Assembly (NCBI GenBank): GCA_003118195.1
Contig: BEXV01000542.1
Location: forward strand, 27,666 to 91,665
DNA from: Hemicentrotus pulcherrimus
Taxonomy: Eukaryota > Echinodermata > Echinoidea > Camarodonta > Strongylocentrotidae
Length of the DNA stretch: 64,000 bases
Direction of reading: 5' to 3'
The notes under the pieces were generated by a model, which saw only the letters and a program-made list of their open reading frames with translations, searched no databases and had not been told where the DNA came from. The translations under genes were made by a program, and so were the position numbers. Below, piece by piece: positions 58,251 to 64,000 of the stretch. Positions within the stretch are counted from its first letter, which is position 1. Each line of letters begins with the position of its first letter.

Positions 58251-60132
58251 TTTATTGACTCCAATAAGACTTTCATCCTGTAATATTCATTTAGACATGT
58301 ATCGTTATTTTCTTGTACAGTTCAAATGCAATGTAGTAGATCTCTAGCACACTTTGAGAGATAATGTAGACAACATCCCCACTGCAATAGTTACATAAAA
58401 AAATAAAGCTTGTGAAGAGATAGATTCTGTATAATGAAACAAAAATTTATATATATTCTGTACAAAACAAATAATCTCATTCAATAACATTTCACAAGTT
58501 TAAATGACTTAGTTGAAAATGGCGGATGACCTGCCTTTTGCAAGTTTTTCAAACATCATGAAATTAAACATGATTTTTCATTATACCATAACAAAAAATG
58601 AACAATTGTTCCCTGTTATATATACTTAGACGGTTTGACCTTCTCAGCTATGATTTTCCTTACTTGAAAAGTAATGGGCTTTGTTGTTAAATTGACAAGT
58701 GTTTTCAACCAAAGCTTTGATCATGATATGTGTACAAGTTTGCCTGGTACGTCACATTTTCAAGAAAATGGCTAAAAGGCATTACATTTTGCCAAGAATA
58801 TCTTCAGTTTTATATCTCTTGCACACTTCCGTAAGGAATATTTTAAATTGAAAGGCAGGAATACCTGTATTTTTCAGAATACCTACACAGCTACACTTAT
58901 TTTGGGGGTGAGGTTTCCTTTAAGATATGAGTTTATCATTTTTTTTAATTTGTGATACTATAACAAAACTAATATGAACAATTCTTTTTGTAAACATAAC
59001 TAATTCCAAGGGCAAGGTTGATTGGTAAGATTTAATTATATTTTATAATCATTGATTTTGTTTCAGATAAAATTGTTACCCTTTGCACCCTATATCCAAA
59101 CGATATATTGGATATCCATTATCCACCAACAATCTCATTTGATACAAATAGGTTTATATAATCCAACAAGACAAAACTATATCAAACTATCAATCACAGA
59201 AAATACACAATATTATAGAGGTTTACTAAATTTTCAACTTGTTTTGAACTTCTGTAGTGTATTGCCAATGAAATCAACAACAAAGCAATTGTAAATGCAA
59301 CGCTCAACGTCAACAGGGGCCGGGACACATGGGTGCCAAAAATCGAAATCCGGACCCCTAGAATTTCTACATGAGGCTCATTGCATGTAGACCTAAAAAA
59401 TCATGTCCAGACGACCAGACCCCCAATCCAAAAATGTTAGTTTGGAGCCCTTGGCTTGTAAATGTAATGGTCATGACATCAATGTTGAAATAATATTGAA
59501 AGACATAAAGCCCCTGCCTCCTCCTTTTCATCAAAAATCTAGATTATCTATGAATAACACTGGCTTTATACATACTAAACATAAATATACATGTACAATA
59601 TAGGCATCACATTCAAATTCAAGAACTCGCATTTAAATGTAAGGAAGAGCATTTAAATCAAATTAAATGAAATGAACAGACTACAGAGTGAACAAAATAA
59701 CTTAAATAAGTCGTCATGCATGGTCAGTTGGTCACCTGAGAAAATCAAGGAAAGTACATTTGATGTTCGGCCAAAATGGGAAGATATAATGGAATTATGC
59801 GAGAGGAGGTCATTAAAGAGAAGAAGAAGAAAAAGGTGTGTTCATCAATCAATAACCCTCTCGCTCTGTATCCAGTTTGATCCATCCCCCTCCATAATCC
59901 TCTATTGACTATGTACAACAAATCTGCATTTCCTCTTTCAGTTCTTGTATCTGGTTCATTCTGTCCCTTCAATATTTTTTTCTTCATAATTACAAATCAA
60001 TGCTACAGTCTGGTTTTCAGTCCCCATGTGCTTACTTCCCATCGGTAACTTGTATCCTCTTCCCTTATCAAAACTGCCTTTTCCCTCCAAATCTAGATGG
60101 TTCTCTAGTATCTTTGATCTTTCATTGTCCCA
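58251..60132. other. Intergenic region or SDHAF4 3' UTR
   Basis: AT-rich. No conserved frame seen. Between about 59840 and 60115 are pyrimidine-rich stretches resembling the 3' coding end of SDHAF4 (separate finding). Confidence 0.5.
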
Positions 60133-60425
60133 TTAGAAATCAATGCATCTGCCTTTCCTCTCCCAGTCCCCGTACCTAGTTGGTTCCGGTCCCCTGGGTC
60201 CTCCTTTCTCACCCGTCTCGGGATTCACATCGTATGGGAATGCTTCTAGAGCTTGCTTCTCGGCGTCCCTGTGCTTTTCAGGCATATGGTCGTCGTGTTT
60301 ACCCACTGGAGTAAATGGCTTTTTCAGTGGGGCACGCCCTGGAGATTGGTCTCCGTTTCCTTGGTTACCAGATGCTGATGCACATCTGAATGGTGTCGTG
60401 AATATATTTTGTCTTGCAGCAGTTG
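60133..60425 (-). CDS. sdhaf4: SDHAF4 exon 2 (DUF1674 domain)
   Basis: Acceptor ttattag after a pyrimidine-rich stretch. It encodes [15 protein letters not shown], a charged helix ([20 protein letters not shown]) and the conserved family C terminus, ending with TAA at 60135-60133. Continuing the frame upstream of the acceptor gives a longer reading that is intronic. Confidence 0.95.
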
Positions 60426-61390
60426 CTAATAAGATAAAATTGGAGATGGAAAAAAATTCATATAAATGATTTATCTTTTTGTAAAAAAAAAAATTGATAG
60501 TCATTTGGATTAAAAATTCCCTTCCTAAGCGACTGAACTCTCTGTGTTTCAAGCTTCTAAAGTAATCCTGAGCGTTTTCTTTCTCTTTCAACAATCTCCA
60601 CATTGTTTGCACTTTTCAACATTCTCCAAAATCATAAACAAATCAGAATTAAGTCTTTTGTATTGTAGACTTATTTATAATGAGTTTTGTATAACTTTAT
60701 GCCTACTTCCAAGGAATGATAAGTTCACTCACAAATAGACGCCATTATTATAATTTACAAACCATTTCATGTAAATAAGGAACTTATATTATACCGAACC
60801 ATTTGTTCCGTATAGTCCCGATAGGACATACTTCAGTCTCTATAATCAGAGGTCTAGTGAGCCAGACGTAGTCTCAGCGGAACAACCGACGATTAGAGAG
60901 ACTGAAGTTTTTTTGTCTAATCTACTACTTGTTTTGGCCGATGTCGAGTAATGAAACTGTTTAACAATTTATTTTTTTCAGCAAAACAAAAACAAAAAGA
61001 ACAGAAGCATGCCCTGGACATAGAGACGGATAGACATGATAGAAAGTGACTTACATTAAAAATTACAATTACACTTGCGTTAACAGTTACATAATACGTT
61101 CATAGTATAACAACAACAACAAAAAAACAAAAAAAGCTTACAGCTCCAGTTTTATAAACCCTACACAGAAATATACATACGGGCACTACGTTAGAGCGGC
61201 AAGCCGCGCTAGCCGACACTTAACTTATTATTTTCGGAATATACTTCTCTCAAAAGTTAATCACGATAAATTAACAAAATAATGCACTTAGAAAAGGTAG
61301 GATAGGCTTACCACTGCACTGAGTAAATGGTTTCAATTGACTAATTTTGACAACTTGGAGACAAAAGTTGGATGCTCTGGAGGCTGCCAT
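60133..61390 (-). CDS. sdhaf4: SDHAF4, succinate dehydrogenase assembly factor 4 (two exons)
   Basis: Coding joins 61390-61312 (79 nt) to 60425-60133 (293 nt), 372 nt in total, giving 123 residues and a TAA. The minus-strand intron has donor CAGTG|gtaagc and acceptor ttatcttattag, with phase 1 matching on both sides. The product begins [20 protein letters not shown], a basic, Ser-rich start with no acidic residues that fits a mitochondrial presequence. It ends with the DUF1674/SDHAF4 signature: [20 protein letters not shown] followed by [15 protein letters not shown]4 binds flavinated SDHA in the matrix and promotes complex II assembly. Human SDHAF4 is about 108 residues, so the length fits. 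It is convergent with unc13. Confidence 0.93.
60426..61311 (-). other. SDHAF4 intron
   Basis: GT-AG intron of 886 bp. It contains an imperfect inverted repeat (60830-60847 with 60891-60908) and an A-rich stretch near 61100. Confidence 0.8.
61312..61390 (-). CDS. sdhaf4: SDHAF4 exon 1 (mitochondrial presequence)
   Basis: The start ATG is at 61390-61388 in context caagATGG. 26 codons plus one base run to a strong donor GTG|gtaagc. The encoded stretch is basic, with Ser, Arg and Lys but no acidic residue. Confidence 0.85.
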
Positions 61391-62639
61391 CTTGATTATG
61401 AAATGATTACAAAACAGCCTCTACACTTGTAGGTTTATAAAACCTTTACAAATCCTTTTTTATCATTACCAAATTTGACATTTTATAATACAATAAAGCC
61501 AATTTAGAATAAGCAAATATTTTTTCATTACATTAAATGGATAACAAAATTATCATTTATTTAACATAAATCAATCATTTTTAATCTTAAAAATCGGTAG
61601 GCTGTCAAAGTGCTGCTTATAAATCGCCAACTTGGCTTGGCTGGCCTTTTTTACTTATTTTTTGCACAATATCAGCATAGATTTCTAGAGCATTTTACAA
61701 AGCTTTTTTGTTTTACAGAGACGGTAGACTAGTCATTCTAATTAAAATGTTAACAAACGAGAATTATACAAAATATGGTACAAACTATGCAGTAAAAGTA
61801 TACGATTGAGCCTAAGGTAATTGCTTGCGGCTACATTGTGGAGGAAACAGGAAAAGCGGCCCCAAGTAATAGGTTCCCAAACCGGCCATTAAGTGTCAAA
61901 ATATCATAAAGTAGAAATGCAAAGAAAAGAAAAGATGGGGAAACGCAGGACGATACAAAACAAGACAAGGCCTTCACTCATTGTGCATGAAATGTGTGCT
62001 TTGTAAATTGTAATTTGTATATTCACCGTTCAGGTTCGGTCCCCGGCATGCAAGCATATAGCTACTCCCCCGGCCCCCCCCCCCCGCCCTCCACTTTCAA
62101 GCCCCAAATGACCTATATGAAATTGAGAAGTGCTTAGTTTCTTGTCATTTTTTTATATGTGTCCCTTTTGTTTCTAAATTGCCCTTTGATAATTTAAGTG
62201 CCCCTTTTACCTTTTTGTTCCTCTGTAGGTGAAGTGCGCCCTTTTGGGGGGCATCTAAAACCATGTCTATATAGTTTCAAAGAATCGGAGTATAGCTTTC
62301 ACGGCAGGAAAATTTACCCTATTTCTACCACCTCAATTAAGGCAATGGCCGGAGTCATGTGACGGCCGCGGAGGCCAGGAGCCGACTATATTACTATGAG
62401 CCCCTTTCTAACGCAACCAAACGTGATCCATTCTCTTTAAAGTAATTTTAATATGAGTGTGTATGCCCTTTTGTCACTAAAAATACTCAACTGCTAAAAG
62501 AGTTATCTTGCAACCTATCACATGTTGCACTTTTGAACTTCATAGAATATAAGAATGTGGTTTTAAATTTAACAATAGTTTTCAAAACTCAATAGGTAAC
62601 ATATACAACCTTGCCCCGTAAATATCTTCTTGACCTAGT

Positions 62640-63035
62640 CTCCTTTTAGTTCTCCTCTTCTGCCAGTTCCGTTCATCTTCCTACATGCAATTAATTCACG
62701 GCCCATGTACAAAAACCCGTTATGTGGACTGTGCCTTTTCATCGATTGCCCCCTCCCTCTGGAACAAACTCCCACCCCATATTCGAAATGCCCCCATCCA
62801 TTGAATCATTCGAACCCTCCTCAAAACCAACCTGATTAATCAGCTATTGGTTATTGGAGGCGCACACAGTTAATTCCATTCAACTGAATTGTATCGTATT
62901 AATAATATTTTATTATATTTTCTTCCTTTTAAGCTATTGAACTTGTTGAATAATTATACTAAGTTAGACAGTACCACAATCATGTGCGCTTAGAAACACC
63001 TGTATAAAGCGCCCTATAAATGTAATTATTATCAA
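62640..63035 (+). mobile_element. LINE 3' end (reverse transcriptase C terminus plus tail), decayed
   Basis: One frame reads VDCAFSSIAPSLWNKLPPHI then RNAP; after a frame disruption another reads IESF, matching the C-terminal signature of CR1/L2-like reverse transcriptases. The 3' tail CGCTTAGAAACACCTGTATA then AAGCGCCCTATAAATG ends in ATTATTATC, like the SINE tail at 36400-36437. Confidence 0.7.
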
Positions 63036-63659
63036 TTGCATTAGTTTTTACGATGATGGGATTTCTTTTAAATCACCACTCATCCCTTCCGCAAAAGATT
63101 TATCATAGCCTCCCTGACATGTGCATGCCCCTAATTAAAAGCGACTGAGGGCAATTTTTCTAAATTTTCCACACACACAAAATCGTTCGCTGCGTTTGCT
63201 CACATTTATAGTTTATCTCATTAGGTAACATATTAATATGTTATTCGTTGAGGATTGGGTATTTCATCTGAATGACAAGATCTAAATATTTTGTTTTTGT
63301 TTAATTGCTCACTTCGCTCGCTTACAATTAAATGAATCTTCAGATCATCCCCATAAACTTCGCGAATTATTGTGCTTCTAAAAAGAAAAAGGATGCAGTT
63401 CCTTTTCCGTAATCAGGACCCAGGAAACGGGAACAAGAACAAAAATGTGCTAATTCCATTTAAAATCGACCCCTGTTACTTTTCCCCTGAAATGAAAGAT
63501 AACAAAGGAAAGAAGAAAAAAATCTCCATATTGTTTCATTACTTAATGTTTTCACGTTGTGTGATAATTGTTACGAAATTGTTTTTATCATGTAAACTGA
63601 ATTTAATTCAGCCTACGGGCAGTCAGTTTTTCGATAAACCATGCAATAAACTCTACAAT

Positions 63660-63805
63660 AATAAATGAATGAATGAATAAATACATATATATCTTTTTTT
63701 TAAAGAGATAACTAAATAACTAAATAGATGAATAAATAAATAAATAAACAGACATACAAATAAATGATTATTATAGATGAATAAATGAATGAATGAATGA
63801 ATTAA
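63660..63805 (+). repeat. (AAAT)n/(GAAT)n simple repeat
   Basis: Runs of GAATGAATGAATAAATA and AATAAATAAATAAA. Confidence 0.9.
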
Positions 63806-64000
63806 AAACAAACTTGAAAAAAGGAGATTATTTCTGGGGAAAAAATACGCATTCTATATGTATTTTCTTGATTACTATCTATTTATTTAATTTTTTTATC
63901 CGTCTTATTTTAGTAGGGTGGCTCCATCAGTGACTGTTTTCCACGTAGGCCCTACTATGACGAAGGGATTGTGTTTGAGTGTTGGTGGGGGGGGGGGGGG

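Larger units (their letters stand above)
61391..64000. other. Region upstream of SDHAF4, with LINE remnant and simple repeats
   Basis: The SDHAF4 promoter should lie just above 61390, but no TATA or initiator motif stands out. C homopolymer near 62079, LINE tail at 62640-63035, AAAT/GAAT repeats at 63660-63805, and a terminal G run. No gene recognised. Confidence 0.5.

Noticed and set aside
60143..60469. Plus-strand 108-codon frame opposite SDHAF4
   Set aside because: It is the antisense of a conserved coding exon; there is no homology or splice support on the plus strand.
63372..63668. 98-codon frame near the right end
   Set aside because: AT/Lys-rich, no domain, next to simple repeats and a LINE remnant; nothing supports coding.

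Overview
This is a eukaryotic, intron-rich, AT-rich window (two N gaps plus single Ns at 3517 and 43296). The protein conservation, the tRNA-derived SINEs, the many short foldback or MITE elements and the dense CT/GA microsatellites suggest a marine invertebrate deuterostome, most likely an echinoderm such as a sea urchin. That placement is inference. No prokaryotic features, CRISPR arrays or viral genes were seen.

Main gene: about 46 kb of the plus strand (7139-52975) carries the central and C-terminal part of one gene, an UNC13/Munc13 presynaptic vesicle-priming factor. I resolved 30 core coding exons whose splice sites and phases join into one frame of 1,816 residues to a TGA at 52973-52975. 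The first exon found enters mid-codon, so the N terminus (including any C2A domain) lies upstream of the window. Domain order is: charged, repetitive N-terminal linker (7-11.5 kb), basic amphipathic calmodulin-binding-like segment (11.3-14.7 kb), C1 zinc finger (22.4 kb), Ca2+-binding C2B (32.2-33.9 kb), MUN domain (35-50.8 kb), and C-terminal C2C (51.4-53 kb). Two in-frame TAA codons (9282, 50712) interrupt an otherwise intact frame. One exon (43035) is present twice around a single N.

Alternative-splicing candidates found by phase: an exon pair with identical phases (13164-13311 versus 14697-14754), a 27-nt microexon at 19387, three phase 1-1 cassettes (21, 36 and 66 nt) in the C1-C2B linker, and a possible alternative first exon with a Glu/Asp-rich run at 26528.

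Second gene: on the minus strand, tail-to-tail with UNC13, is a complete two-exon SDHAF4 gene (coding 61390-61312 and 60425-60133), a mitochondrial succinate dehydrogenase assembly factor.

The rest is introns, a probably long UNC13 3' UTR and intergenic DNA. It holds at least three tRNA-derived SINEs, two LINE 3' ends, several TTAA-flanked MITEs (one beside its own empty site), a TA-flanked MITE nested in a tandem array, long foldback elements, local tandem duplications and long simple repeats. Introns shorter than about 900 bp that are not listed separately showed no feature beyond their splice sites.
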